Source: Planctomyces sp. SH-PL14
Lineage (GTDB): Bacteria > Planctomycetota > Planctomycetia > Planctomycetales > Planctomycetaceae
Length of the DNA stretch: 64,000 nucleotides
Assembly (NCBI RefSeq): GCF_001610835.1
Contig: NZ_CP011270.1
Span: 2,560,001-2,624,000, forward strand
Reading direction: 5' to 3'
Made by a program: the position numbers and the translations under genes. The first letter of the stretch is position 1. Each line of letters starts with the position of its first letter. Of this stretch, positions 41,691-51,666 are shown piece by piece. The notes below the pieces were generated by a model, which had not been told where the DNA came from, ran no database searches, and was given only the letters and a program-made list of their open reading frames with translations.

Positions 41691-43259
41691 ATGGACCGTC
41701 TCTTCTGGGGCGTCGTGCTCAGGACCACGCAGTCCGCGCTCCAGGCGGCCCCTTTCATCCTGACCGGCCTCATCATCACCGGCGTCCTCCACCGCCTGAT
41801 GGGGCACGCCGCCACGCGGCGGATGTTCGGGTCGAATACCTTGACCTCGCTCGCGCAGTCGTGGGTGATCGGCATGCTCCTGCCGGGCTGCTCGCTCGGC
41901 GTGATTCCGATCGTCAAGCAGATGCGGCTGAGTGGGATCGCGGTCGGGACGATCTTCGCCTTCGCGCTGTCGTCGCCGCTGTTCGACCCGATGTCGCTCC
42001 TCTATGGTCTGACGCTGTCGAAGCCCGAGACGATCCTCGCCTTCGCCCTCTGCTCGCTCGTCGTCGTCATGGTCTGCGGCGGTCTCTTTGACCGGTGGTT
42101 CCCGAACACCGAAGTCCAAGCCGAGGAACCGCGGGCCACGCCGCACGGCATCCGCCGCGTGGCGGCCGTCCTGCTGGTGATGATGCGGGAGTCCGTCGGG
42201 ATCTCGGCCGTGCTGATCGGGGTCGGGCTTCTGGGGGCGGGCCTGCTCAGCCTCTTCCTTCCGGCGGGCAGCCTGCAGCGGACGATGGCCCACGACAACC
42301 CCTGGTCCCCGCTCCTCATGACGGTCATCGCCCTCCCGGCCTACGCCACGCCGATGATGGCGATGGGACAACTCGGCTCGATGTTCCAGCACGGCAACTC
42401 GATCGGCGCCGCCTTCATCCTGCTCACGTTCGGAGCGGGGATGAACCTCGGCCTCGTTGCCTGGATGGGCTGGAACTACGGCTGGAAGAAGACGGCGATC
42501 TGGTTCGGTTTGATGCTGGGGTTCGTGATCGCCTTCTCGTACGGGATCGAACGGCCGCTCTACCCGCGGGAGATCGAACCGGCGGATCACACCCATGCCT
42601 TCGACACCTATTGCCAGCCGTTCCTCCCCGGCTTTCCGCCGCCGAACGGCTACCCCGCCGAGATCGCCTTGAAGCTGCGTCGCGAGACCCAGCCGCACGA
42701 GATCATCGGCGCCGCGGCGCTCCTCGTTCTGGCGATCGGCGGCGCCGCGCTGCGGATCTTCGACCCCTCCCAGCGGGTCGAAGCCTGGCTGGCCCGGCCT
42801 CGCGACGAAGCGACATTGCCGGCGGGCCGATGGGACATCGTGCTTCCCGGTCCCGTCCTGGCGGTCGCGTCGCTGGCGGTCATCGTCGCCTTCAGCGTCA
42901 TGGGCTGCTTCGCTTACTACCCCTCGGCTTCCGAGTCGATCGAGGAGCTACGGCTCGCCAACTCCGAGGCGATGGACGGCGCCATGACGCGGCACGCCGC
43001 GCATGCGGAGCACTGGATCCCGCTCTGTCAGAGCTGGAACCGCCGGCTCCTTGTCGGGATGTATCTCCGCAGCGGCACGGTCAGTGACTATGTGCGGATG
43101 AAGAGCAAGATCTACCGCGACCAGCTCGAACTCCTTGAACACATGGTCGAGGACGAGGATCCGCCGGAGGAGCTGCGTCGACAGGCGCTCACTTCGACGC
43201 GTGCTTACCTGGCGCTCTCGCGGGCGATTCGAGAGACGGAGGCGAAATCTTCGCTGTAG
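41691..43259 (+). CDS. Predicted permease, ArsP-like (DUF318) family
   Basis: 522 residues from ATG 41691. Eight or more hydrophobic segments. The signature MLLPGCSLGVIPIVKQMRLS followed by FAFALSSPLFDPMS is characteristic of this permease family, some members of which export organoarsenicals. A second related half has ALPAYATPMMAMGQLG. The last 115 residues form a soluble helical extension after a final membrane segment (VIVAFSVMGCFAYYP), not seen in the short ArsP proteins. No regulator or ars gene lies nearby, so the substrate is open. Confidence 0.7.
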   Translation: MDRLFWGVVLRTTQSALQAAPFILTGLIITGVLHRLMGHAATRRMFGSNTLTSLAQSWVIGMLLPGCSLGVIPIVKQMRLSGIAVGTIFAFALSSPLFDPMSLLYGLTLSKPETILAFALCSLVVVMVCGGLFDRWFPNTEVQAEEPRATPHGIRRVAAVLLVMMRESVGISAVLIGVGLLGAGLLSLFLPAGSLQRTMAHDNPWSPLLMTVIALPAYATPMMAMGQLGSMFQHGNSIGAAFILLTFGAGMNLGLVAWMGWNYGWKKTAIWFGLMLGFVIAFSYGIERPLYPREIEPADHTHAFDTYCQPFLPGFPPPNGYPAEIALKLRRETQPHEIIGAAALLVLAIGGAALRIFDPSQRVEAWLARPRDEATLPAGRWDIVLPGPVLAVASLAVIVAFSVMGCFAYYPSASESIEELRLANSEAMDGAMTRHAAHAEHWIPLCQSWNRRLLVGMYLRSGTVSDYVRMKSKIYRDQLELLEHMVEDEDPPEELRRQALTSTRAYLALSRAIRETEAKSSL

Positions 43260-43315
43260 GCTGCGGGGCATGTGAAGCCCTGGGGGCATCGGTGCAAACC
43301 CAGAGTCGCCTCCGA

Positions 43316-43598
43316 CCGGGTCCAGGGGCACCCTGGTGGGGGATGCAAGGGGGCAACGCCCCTTTGCCCGCCGGAGGCCGTCTCGTCGAGAGATGTCTGA
43401 AGGAGAGCGTGTCCAAGCGCGGACGCCGCGTCGGAGGCCCCCTCACCAACCCGCGGGGAATGCGAAGCGAGCGTGGAGTCCTCAACGCCGGTCCCACAAA
43501 ACGGACGTCCGGTGTTTGCCACGGTTCCTCATTGAAGCGCCTCCGGCGGCAAGGGGTTGCCCCCTTGACCCCGGCTGCCGTCGCACGTTGGGTTTGAC
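43316..43598 (-). repeat. MITE-like palindromic repeat, copy 3 (inverted)
   Basis: Full-length, opposite orientation. The left boundary GGGTCCAGGGGCACCC and the right boundary GACCCCGGCTGCCGTCGCAC are the reverse complements of the ends of copies 1 and 2. Confidence 0.8.
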
Positions 43599-43630
43599 GT
43601 GGCAACGCTGTGTCGGCCAGAACGTGGTTC

Positions 43631-44488
43631 TTACGGGCGCTCTGTCTGCGTTCGCTGCCGCTCGATCACGTTGATGTCCTGCTTCTTGATCTCGTCCGGC
43701 CGGAATGCGTCAAAACCCTTCGACCGCGGGATCTGAATCAGCACCGACTCACACTCGTCATACCGGGCCAGCCCGTCCCGGAACTCGCACCCCAGCACGT
43801 GGCCGCCGAACTTGCGGTCCTCGCTCAGGAAGTGCCAGTGATACCCCGACACGTTCAGCGTCCCGACCCAGGTCGGACACCGGAACCCGATCAACGTCCC
43901 GCGGACATTGTTCCGCTTCCACGTGGACTGCTGCTTCACGACCTCCACGAGCGGCGGGAACGGCGGCACCTGCGCCGGGACGCTCCGTAGCGTCAGCTCC
44001 CGCAGATCGGCGTCGATCCGGATCGCATACGGTGAGTTCGCCCGCGGCAACTGCCGGTCGAGCTGCGCGTCGAGGTCTTCGAGCGTTGCCGCCGTCAGGT
44101 TCTCGATCCGCCCGTCCTCGTTGAAGAACGTGACTGCCGCAAACGGCGTCGATCCGCCCAGATCGGCCGACCGGACCGCGCCATCCGCCAGCGCCTGATA
44201 GATCTTCCCCTCGAGGACGATCAGCTCACCGTCGAGACGGTCGAACGTCCCGATCCCGAAGTCTCCACCGGCCAGCACCTGAGACAGCGGCGCCCCGTCC
44301 GAGTAGTCCCCCGAAGCGAGCGCCGAGATCAGCGAAAACTGAACGAGCGCATCGTCAACCGCCAGCCCCTTTGGCTGGGCAACGGACGCCGTCGGCGCGG
44401 CCGGGGCCGGCTCCTCGGGGCGCGAGCAGCCGACAACCGCCGCCAGGACTCCCATCCCGAGACATCGCCATCCGAATCCGTTCGACAT
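43631..44488 (-). CDS. Alpha-acetolactate decarboxylase with lipoprotein signal
   Basis: 285 residues from the ATG at 44486-44488 (GGAG/AAGG upstream). After a signal peptide with lipobox VVGC the body matches acetolactate decarboxylases: GDFGIGTFDRLDGELIVLEG, the metal-binding GYHWHFLSEDRKFGGHVLGC with three His residues, and a C-terminal CESVLIQIP strand. The enzyme turns acetolactate into acetoin using zinc. The normal enzyme is cytoplasmic or has a short leader, so an apparent lipoprotein form is odd. No acetolactate synthase gene lies nearby. Confidence 0.82.
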   Translation of the reverse strand: MSNGFGWRCLGMGVLAAVVGCSRPEEPAPAAPTASVAQPKGLAVDDALVQFSLISALASGDYSDGAPLSQVLAGGDFGIGTFDRLDGELIVLEGKIYQALADGAVRSADLGGSTPFAAVTFFNEDGRIENLTAATLEDLDAQLDRQLPRANSPYAIRIDADLRELTLRSVPAQVPPFPPLVEVVKQQSTWKRNNVRGTLIGFRCPTWVGTLNVSGYHWHFLSEDRKFGGHVLGCEFRDGLARYDECESVLIQIPRSKGFDAFRPDEIKKQDINVIERQRTQTERP

Positions 44489-44635
44489 GCCTTCTCCATC
44501 CCGATACTTCAGGGCCCCGATCGGCGACCAGTTGTAGCGGGAAAATTCCCGCGGGCAATCGCCGCCCGCGAGGAGGGGCACGTGGCACGGGCCGCGCGCC
44601 GCAGGCGACGGGGCCGCTCATCCGAGAGGAGCTCA

Positions 44636-45085
44636 TCAGTCGTCCGCCCGATCCGAAAGGACCTGTCCCGTCCGCACGTCGATGAGCAGGTCCCGTTCGG
44701 AGCCTCCCTTCCAGCACTCCACCTCCCAGCCCGCCGGTTCCAGTTCCAGCTTGGAGACCTGCGTGTATCCGGCGGCCTCGAGCTTCTTGAGGATCTCGGG
44801 GAGCGAGAGGGCCTCCTTGGGGAGAGCGGGGTGCGGCTCATCGGCGTGGACGCTGCGGATCTCGCCGGTCGCGGGGACGATCCGCAGGCCGACCGGCTGA
44901 CCGTCGCGAAGGGCTTCCACTTCCCACTCGCCATCGTCGACGGAGACTTCCGTCACGTCCCGGTATCCTCCCTTCTCGACGTTCGCCAGGATCGTCGTCA
45001 GGGGCTGTCCGGTCGGAACGGTGTCGGCCAGCAGAGCGGTTCCGGAAAGGGCCAGCGCGGCTGTCCAGGTGAGGAAAGGTTTCAT
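44636..45085 (-). CDS. PepSY-like periplasmic protein with two repeats
   Basis: 149 residues. Signal peptide MKPFLTWTAALALSGTALLA. Two related units of about 60 residues follow: ANVEKGGYRDVTEVSVDDGE..EV and KKLEAAGYTQVSKLELEPAG..EV, each with a helix then a two-stranded hairpin and VxxATGEI/VRTGQV ends, like PepSY domains. These are thought to inhibit proteases or act in redox modules. Possible partner unknown. 45086-45345 downstream in sequence holds nothing I recognise. Confidence 0.6.
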   Translation of the reverse strand: MKPFLTWTAALALSGTALLADTVPTGQPLTTILANVEKGGYRDVTEVSVDDGEWEVEALRDGQPVGLRIVPATGEIRSVHADEPHPALPKEALSLPEILKKLEAAGYTQVSKLELEPAGWEVECWKGGSERDLLIDVRTGQVLSDRADD

Positions 45086-45345
45086 GATCGAATCTCCCGT
45101 GTTGGTCCGCCGCCGCGGATCGCGGCGCGGAGGAGGACGCGGTCGAGAGAGCCCGGTGCTCTGTCGTTCCGCGTCCGATACGGGAGAAGGATCGACGAAG
45201 GTCCTGAGCTGGCCGTGATTGCGAGATAAACTCGACTTTATCTTCGGGCCGCTCGCCCCGGCGCCATCGCTGATGGCCCGCGAAGCCTACGAGAAGCGGG
45301 CCTTGGCGAACTGGAGGTCGTGAACCAGCTCACCGCGCATCCGCT

Positions 45346-45621
45346 GTCGGGGTCAAGGGTCTCACCCCCTTGCCGCCGGAGGCGCTTCCATGAGGAACCG
45401 TGGCGAACAACGGACGTCCCCTTTGTGAAACCGGCGTCGACGGCTCACCGCTCGGTCCGGAATCCCCGCGGGTTGATGTGGGGGCATACGGCACGGCGCC
45501 CGCGTTTGGATACGCCCTCCTTCAGACATCTCTCGACGGCCAGGCCTCCGGGGGCAAAGGGCCAAAGAAACAACACAGGCCCCTCTGCACTCCCCACCAG
45601 GGGTGACCCCCTGGACCCCGG
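45346..45621 (+). repeat. MITE-like palindromic repeat, copy 4
   Basis: Full-length. The right arm carries the insert CCAAAGAAACAACACAGG between AAAGGG and CCCCTC. The left end is slightly divergent (GCTGTCGGGGTCAAGGG). Confidence 0.8.
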
Positions 45622-45687
45622 ATGGGCCTGTGATTTCGGGGGGCGATCGTCATTGCTAACGGGCGAGCGCCATGGTCACGCACCTCA

Positions 45688-46182
45688 CTACGCGGATTCG
45701 ATCCCGACCTGCGGCACCACACGAAACAAAATCGTCCGGCTGATCGCGTTCCCTTCCCGCGTGAAGCCCGCCAGAAACAGCCGCGCCGATCCAAAACGGT
45801 TCCCCGTCACCAGGACGGCGTAGCGGCCGCACTCCTCCTGGACGATCCGGGCCGAGATGACATTCCGGTCCGTCAGCACAAACAGCCCGCTCAAGACTTC
45901 GGCAAAGCCGGGCTCGTCCTCGGACGAGAGCCGCAGCGTGGCTCCGCACGCGATCCAGTACAGCGAACGGAGTCCGGACGGTCCTTCCGGAGTCGTCGGT
46001 TGAATCCACATCTCATTGCCCTTCGAAGCCCCCTGGCGGCCAACGACGAGCATGACACGGGACGTTCCGCCCAAAAACCGGTTCGGGATGGTCCAGTCCC
46101 CGGAAAATCTCCGGGGGCTGGGCTCCGAGAGACCGCCGGGCTCGGCGCGGGCCGCCGGATCACGGCTGGGCGTAATCGGCAA
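45688..46182 (-). CDS. Unknown protein (up to 164 aa, start uncertain)
   Basis: The longest frame starts within the end of the kinase gene. Later ATGs (for example the one preceding WIQPTTPEGPSG, with AAGG upstream) are equally plausible. The C-terminal 110 residues are a regular beta-rich sequence (YWIACGATLRLSSEDEP, FVLTDRNVISARIV, AVLVTGNRFGSARLFLAGFT), so a real product is likely. No family recognised. Confidence 0.45.
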   Translation of the reverse strand: MPITPSRDPAARAEPGGLSEPSPRRFSGDWTIPNRFLGGTSRVMLVVGRQGASKGNEMWIQPTTPEGPSGLRSLYWIACGATLRLSSEDEPGFAEVLSGLFVLTDRNVISARIVQEECGRYAVLVTGNRFGSARLFLAGFTREGNAISRTILFRVVPQVGIESA

Positions 46183-49100
46183 TGATCCGGATCAGGCGTT
46201 CCCCGTCCACCGGCTTTGAAACGTGCTGCTGGAAGCCGGAGACGAGCGCCTGGAGCTGGTCGTCCTCCCGCGCGAACGCCGTGAGGGCGATGGCCGAGAC
46301 CGGGGGCCGCTGGTTCGTCTCCTCGAACTCGCGGACACGCCGCATCATCGCGAAGCCGTCCTCCTCCGGTAGTCCCACATCGCTCAGGATGAGCTGCGGG
46401 TTGAACCGCTGCAGCTCGTCGAGGACCTGGGCCGGCGACGCGAGGGTCGAAACCTCGGCCCCGGCCCGTTCCAGCAGACGGACAATGGCGATCCGCGTCT
46501 GCTCATCGTCTTCCACGAGCAGAATCCGGAAGCCCGGCGGGATCGTGGCGGGACCGTCGGCCGGGGCCGCGCCGCCCGCCGGCGACTCCGATGGCCGCGT
46601 GTAGGGGAGCCGCACCTGGAACCTCGAACCCTGGCCGATGCCGGGGCTCGAGGCCCGGATCGATCCGCCGTGCAGCTGCACGAGCTGACGGGAGATCGCC
46701 AGTCCCAGCCCCAGTCCGCCCAGGCTCCGCGTCGCTTCCCGCTCCTGCTGGGTGAACGGCTCGAAAATCTCGGGCAGGAACTCCGGCGCGATCCCCTGGC
46801 CCGTGTCCGAGACCTGGAGATGGATCTCCTGCGGCGTCGTCCGCAGCCGGACCGAGACCGAGCCCCCCGCCGAGTTGAACTTGATGGCGTTCGTCAGCAG
46901 GTTCGTCAGCACCTGGCGGATCCGGTCCGGGTCGAGCAGGCTCACCAGCCGGGAGGGCTGGAGATCCGTTTCCACCGCGATCCCCGCCGTCTGGGCGGAG
47001 GGCTGCATCATCTCGACCGTCGTCGAAATCAGTTCCCCCACGTCCGTGGGCCGGGGCTGGAGCTGGATCTTTCCGGAGGCGATCCGCGACGTATCGAGCA
47101 GTTCATCGAGGAGCTGCTTCTGGGACTCCGCGCTGATCTGCAGCGCCGCCAGCCCCTGCTGCCGCTGCTCTTCGCTCAGGTTCTTGTCGCTCAGGATCTG
47201 CGACCAGAGCAGGATCGACGAGAGCGGAGTCCGCAGCTCATGGGAGAGGACCGCCAGGAACCGATCCCGCATTCCGGTCGCCCATTCAGCGTCCCGCCGG
47301 GCGCGGCGCTCGGCCCGGATCGTCTTCCCCTGCGCGTCCTCCTGCTCCTTCCGGACGCTGTCGTCCCGGAGGATCTTGACGAACCCGGAGATGTTTCCGT
47401 TGAGGTCGTAGAGCGCGTGGAGGACTCCACTCCCCCAGAACTCGCTTCCGTCCCGCCGGGTGTGCTGGCGGTCCTCGGCGGACTTCCCGGTCTTCCGCGC
47501 CTCCTCCAGCTCTTCCCGCCACTCCTCTTCCCGCCGCTCGGGGGGCAGAAGGATCTCCCCGCTCTGCCCGATCGCCTGCCGCTCCGTGTATCCCAGGAGC
47601 CGCTCCGCGCCCGGGTTCCAGCTCGTGATCCGGCCGTCGGCATCCAGGAGGATCATGGCGAATTCGTTCGCCCCCTCGACGAGGAGCCGCATCTGCTCTT
47701 CGCTGGCGCGGAGGAGAATCTCGGCCTTCTTGCGATGAGTCACGTCGATGAACGTCAGGACGACCCCCGTGATCCGGTCGTCGGTCGTCCGGTAGGGATG
47801 GACGCGGCGCATGTAGTGCCGGCCGCTCTCGCTGCTGACCTCGATCTCCCGGGGAATGAGCCGCTCCAGGACCTCGGCGCAGTCGGCCATGAGGCCCGGA
47901 TCGTGGAACTTTTTGGCCAGGTCGTTGAGCGGACGGCCGATGTCGGAGGGAATCAGCTCGATCAGGTCGCGGATCGCGGGGGTGAACTGCCGGATCCGGA
48001 ACCGGGTATCGAGGAACACGACCGCGATGTCGGTGCTCGCCAGGAGGCTGCTCAGGTCGTTCGTGGTCGACTCCAGCTCCTCCATCTTGGCCTGGAGCTG
48101 GGCGTTGACCGTCACCAGCTCCTCGTTCAGGGACTGCAGCTCCTCCTTGCTGGTCTCGAGCTCTTCGTTGCTGCTCTGGAGCTCCTCGTTGATCGACATC
48201 GTCTCTTCGTTGGCGGCCCGCAACTCCTCGTTACTCGACTGCAGTTCCTCGACCGTGCTCTGCAGCTCGTCGCGGACCCGCTGGAGCTCTTCCTGGAGCG
48301 ACGCGTTCTGGCCGTTCCCCTCCAGAAGCAGGGTGTGAACCGGTTCCGGGTCGCGGACCTTCTGGAAGCTGACGAGCAGGAACCCGGGAGCGACCCGCTC
48401 GTCGAGCAGCTCCGCCGTCACGACCACGCGGAAGGGCCCGTCCAGGGTCTCGATGAGGCCGTCCTTGACGCTCTGCGGCTGTCCCTCCGTCATCGCCTTC
48501 TGTGTCGCCACCCGCACGGCGCCGCGGATCGACTCGCGGACCAGGGAGAGCAGGTCCCGCGTCGGCTCCCCGCCGGGGAGGCTCAGGAACTCGTCGGTCT
48601 GGCCGTGGAAGTACATGATCCGCAGCTGCCGGTCGGTCGTCACCGCGGCGGGGGTATGCCGCTCCAGGAGGATCCGGTTCGTGAGCTGCGCAAGCGAGAT
48701 CTTGGGGAGCGGCCGCCCCGGGGCGCGCTCGAACTCCGTGGACTGGATTCCCGCCAGCCGCGAGAACTCGATCTGGCCGTGCCGCGTCGGACCGAGGCGG
48801 CGGTAGATCCGGAACCGCTTGTCGATCGCCTCGAAGTAGCCGTCCGCGGCGGAGGCGGTCTCGCTGGACCCCAGGAACAGGACGCCGCCGTCCATCAGGC
48901 CGAAGTGGAGCAGGGCCAGGACCCACGCCTGGAGGTCCGGCTCCAGGTAGATCAGGAGGTTGCGGCAGGTCACGACGTCGAGCCGCGAGAAAGGCGGATC
49001 CTGCGTGACGTTCTGCGGCGCGAAGACGACGCACTCGCGGATCTCCCGCTTGATCCGGTACAGGCTGTCTTCCCGGTCGAAGTACCGCTCGAGCCGCTCC

Positions 49101-50305
49101 GGACTGATCTCCGTCTCGATTCCGCCGGGATAGAGGCCGGAGCGGGCGTGGGAGAGGGTCCGCTCCGCCATGTCGGTGGCGAAGATTTTGATGTCGACCG
49201 TCTTCCGCTCCATCGCGGCGACTTCGTTGAGCAGGATCGCGAGGGTGTAGGCTTCCTCGCCGGAGGAGCAGGCCGAGACCCAGCAGCGGATCGCCCCGTT
49301 CGTCTCCTTCTCCCGGACCAGAGGGAGGAGGACGTGTTCCCGCAGCGCTTCCCAGGCCTCGGGATCGCGGAAGAAGCCGGTCACGTGAATCAGGAGATCG
49401 TCGACAAGGGCCTGGATCTCCCCGGGGGTCTGCCGCAGGAGGGCGGCGTAGTCGATGAGGTTCTCGATCTGGCACAGACCCATCCGCCGCTGGATCCGCC
49501 GCAGGATGGTTGCCTTCTTGTACCCGGTGAAATCGTGCCGGGCCCGCGTCCGGAGGATCGTCAGGATGTCCGAGAGCGCCTGTTCCGTCCGGGGGCTTCC
49601 GGCGGAGGGGCCGCCGTGGCCGCTGGCGTAGGAGTGCTGCGCGTACTTGAGCAGGGCCGCCGGCATCTCGGACGGCTTGAGGATCAGGTCCGCCAGGTGC
49701 GAATCGACGAGGTGCCGCGGCATCGACGGGAACTTGGCGGACTCCGGGTCCTGCGCGATCGCCAGGCCGCCGACCGCCTTGACCTCTTCCGTCCCGGCCG
49801 TCCCGTTGCTCCCCATCCCGGACATGACGATGCAGATCGCCCGTTCCCGCTGCTCTTCGGCCACGGAGCGGAACAGGTCGTCGACCGGGCGTCCGTGCCG
49901 GGGAGTCGTCAGCGGCTCCGAGAGATGGAGCCGCCCGTCCTTGAGCGTGAGCGTGCGGCCCGGGCGGATGACGTAGACATGGTCCGGCTGGACCACCATC
50001 CCGTCCTCGATCTGGTCGACCGGCATCGGGGTGTGCCGGCGGAGGATCTCGGAGATCATGCTCTCCCGGTCGGGCGGGAGATGCTGGACCAGGACGAAGG
50101 CCATCCCCGGCTTGGGGGGCATGTTCTGAAAGAACTCCATGAACGCTTCCAGCCCGCCGGCGGACGCGCCGATCGCCACGACCGGAAAGGGGAGCCGGGG
50201 CGGGTTCTCGTCATCGACCTGGGCCGCCGACCGCGGCACCTGGATGAGATCGCCGTTGCCCCCTTGCTCGTCCCCTTCTGAAACGACCTCCGGTTCGATG
50301 GACAT
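46160..50305 (-). CDS. CheB-CheR-PAS hybrid histidine kinase with receiver domain
   Basis: 1381 residues from the ATG at 50303-50305. In order: CheB-type methylesterase (VVAIGASAGGLEAF, then GMGSNGTAGTEE and MPRHL), CheR methyltransferase (ILRRIQRRMG, RCWVSACSSGEEAYTLAILL, DPPFSRLDVVTCRNLLIYL), a roughly 110-residue Gln/Glu/Ser coiled coil (EELQSSNEELRAANEE and so on), two PAS-like domains, HisKA (FLAVLSHELRTPLSSILL), an HATPase (LTNLLTNAIKFNSAGG) and a receiver (LLVEDDEQ, LILSDVGLPEEDGF, phospho-Asp in SDVG). This architecture occurs in many bacteria outside true chemotaxis. It is divergent from a NarL-type regulator, its likely partner. Confidence 0.9.
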   Translation of the reverse strand: MSIEPEVVSEGDEQGGNGDLIQVPRSAAQVDDENPPRLPFPVVAIGASAGGLEAFMEFFQNMPPKPGMAFVLVQHLPPDRESMISEILRRHTPMPVDQIEDGMVVQPDHVYVIRPGRTLTLKDGRLHLSEPLTTPRHGRPVDDLFRSVAEEQRERAICIVMSGMGSNGTAGTEEVKAVGGLAIAQDPESAKFPSMPRHLVDSHLADLILKPSEMPAALLKYAQHSYASGHGGPSAGSPRTEQALSDILTILRTRARHDFTGYKKATILRRIQRRMGLCQIENLIDYAALLRQTPGEIQALVDDLLIHVTGFFRDPEAWEALREHVLLPLVREKETNGAIRCWVSACSSGEEAYTLAILLNEVAAMERKTVDIKIFATDMAERTLSHARSGLYPGGIETEISPERLERYFDREDSLYRIKREIRECVVFAPQNVTQDPPFSRLDVVTCRNLLIYLEPDLQAWVLALLHFGLMDGGVLFLGSSETASAADGYFEAIDKRFRIYRRLGPTRHGQIEFSRLAGIQSTEFERAPGRPLPKISLAQLTNRILLERHTPAAVTTDRQLRIMYFHGQTDEFLSLPGGEPTRDLLSLVRESIRGAVRVATQKAMTEGQPQSVKDGLIETLDGPFRVVVTAELLDERVAPGFLLVSFQKVRDPEPVHTLLLEGNGQNASLQEELQRVRDELQSTVEELQSSNEELRAANEETMSINEELQSSNEELETSKEELQSLNEELVTVNAQLQAKMEELESTTNDLSSLLASTDIAVVFLDTRFRIRQFTPAIRDLIELIPSDIGRPLNDLAKKFHDPGLMADCAEVLERLIPREIEVSSESGRHYMRRVHPYRTTDDRITGVVLTFIDVTHRKKAEILLRASEEQMRLLVEGANEFAMILLDADGRITSWNPGAERLLGYTERQAIGQSGEILLPPERREEEWREELEEARKTGKSAEDRQHTRRDGSEFWGSGVLHALYDLNGNISGFVKILRDDSVRKEQEDAQGKTIRAERRARRDAEWATGMRDRFLAVLSHELRTPLSSILLWSQILSDKNLSEEQRQQGLAALQISAESQKQLLDELLDTSRIASGKIQLQPRPTDVGELISTTVEMMQPSAQTAGIAVETDLQPSRLVSLLDPDRIRQVLTNLLTNAIKFNSAGGSVSVRLRTTPQEIHLQVSDTGQGIAPEFLPEIFEPFTQQEREATRSLGGLGLGLAISRQLVQLHGGSIRASSPGIGQGSRFQVRLPYTRPSESPAGGAAPADGPATIPPGFRILLVEDDEQTRIAIVRLLERAGAEVSTLASPAQVLDELQRFNPQLILSDVGLPEEDGFAMMRRVREFEETNQRPPVSAIALTAFAREDDQLQALVSGFQQHVSKPVDGERLIRIIADYAQP

Positions 50306-50636
50306 GGAAACACCTGATCTCCGGCACGGATCGAGGCGAAGTGGATCGGCGCCGTGCCGGCCATGACACGGACGCAAAGGCCGTCCTGACACGGCACTCC
50401 GCCCCATCCAGCCAATGTACCGAGTCATGCCGCTTTCAACACGGACGCTGGAAGGAAAAACGAGCCCGCGCCGCGGCCGTCTTGTGGTCTTCCGGCGACA
50501 CCCCCGGGAACCAGGAAAAACCCGGTATCCTGCTTGTGGGCCGGGTGGGGGAAGAGGGAGTAAAATCGCGGTCCTGCGGTCCGCTGCGAATCGATGCTGT
50601 CGACCCACCCCTCGATTCCCCAAGGCCGATCCTCCC
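50306..50636. other. Divergent intergenic region of kinase and response regulator
   Basis: 331 bp between the two starts. Upstream extensions of either frame have abnormal composition. I find no clear promoter or palindrome. Confidence 0.5.
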
Positions 50637-51332
50637 ATGAGTCAGGACACCGGTTCTCAGTCCGATGGTCGTCCCCGCCGGATCGTCATTGTCGACGATC
50701 ACGAACTGCTGCGGCTGGGGATCGCGCACCTGATCCGGAGCCGGGCCGGATGGGAGCTGTGCGGCGAGGCGGCCGAGAGCCTCGAGGCGCTTCAGATGGT
50801 CCGCGACGTCGTTCCGGACCTGGCGATCATCGACCTCCGGCTGGCCCGCGGCGACGGTCTGGAGCTGATCAAACGGATCCGCGACGCCGTTCCCGCGTGC
50901 CGGATGCTCGTGCTGTCGATGCAGGAGGAGGACCTGTTCGCCGAGCGGGCCCTGCGGGCGGGGGCACACGGGTTTGTGAGCAAGCAGGAGCCGGTGCCGG
51001 TGCTGCTGGAGGCGATCGAGAGGGTCCTGGAGGGGCGGATCTCCCTGAGTCCCCGCATGACCGACCGCATCCTGGCGGCCCGCTCCGGCGGTCCCGTCGC
51101 CGCGAAGTCGCCGCTGGAACTCCTCTCCGACCGGGAGATGGAGGTCTTCGAACGCCTCGGCCGGGGGATGACCGCCAAGGAGATCGCGCGGGAACTGCAC
51201 CTGAGCATCAAGACGATCGAGTACCATCGTCAGAACATCAAGGAGAAGCTGCAGCTCTCCGGCAGCAGCGCCGTCGTGCGGCAGGCCACCGCCCACGTGC
51301 TCGGGCAGTCCGACGTCGCGGAATCGCGGTGA
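50637..51332 (+). CDS. NarL/FixJ-type response regulator
   Basis: 231 residues from ATG 50637. Receiver: IVIVDDHELLRLGIAHLIRS with the DD pair, the phospho-acceptor Asp in AIIDLRLARGDGLEL, and Lys in GFVSKQ. LuxR-type HTH: LSDREMEVFERLGRGMTAKE and IARELHLSIKTIEYHRQNIK. The PredHX11EAL-like spacing is normal. Divergent from the giant hybrid kinase, which suggests they form a pair. 51333-51666 downstream holds nothing I recognise. Confidence 0.92.
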   Translation: MSQDTGSQSDGRPRRIVIVDDHELLRLGIAHLIRSRAGWELCGEAAESLEALQMVRDVVPDLAIIDLRLARGDGLELIKRIRDAVPACRMLVLSMQEEDLFAERALRAGAHGFVSKQEPVPVLLEAIERVLEGRISLSPRMTDRILAARSGGPVAAKSPLELLSDREMEVFERLGRGMTAKEIARELHLSIKTIEYHRQNIKEKLQLSGSSAVVRQATAHVLGQSDVAESR

Positions 51333-51666
51333 TCCGGCAGGGCCCGGCGTCTGTTGCGCGGTCCCTCCCCGCTGCGATGGCCGTTCAGGCGTCTCTCCAC
51401 AGTGCTGCTCTCGTCTGGCGGAAAACGGATCACTGACGACTGAAAACCGCCTCCGCCGGCAGCCCGCTTCGCATTTCCCGAATCGCTTCATGGGAGCTTC
51501 GCGAAAACCGTCCAAGGGTTTGTCCGGTTTCGCCCGATTCGCCCGCGACACGGTCGGACGCCCGTTGTCTTTTGGGCAATCCGCCCGACAGTGGACGACA
51601 GCACGAACGCTTTTGCCTGCCGGCCAGATCTCTCGTCCGCTTCGTCGCTCAACTCTTCAGGCAACT
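51333..51666. other. Intergenic, nothing recognised
   Basis: No gene, repeat or clear terminator seen. Open frames through it are Arg/Ser-rich read-throughs without SD. Confidence 0.5.

Noticed and set aside
46670-50281. Plus-strand open frame of 1203 codons opposite the CheB/CheR kinase
   Set aside because: A GC-skew shadow frame; the minus strand carries full kinase, CheB and CheR motifs.
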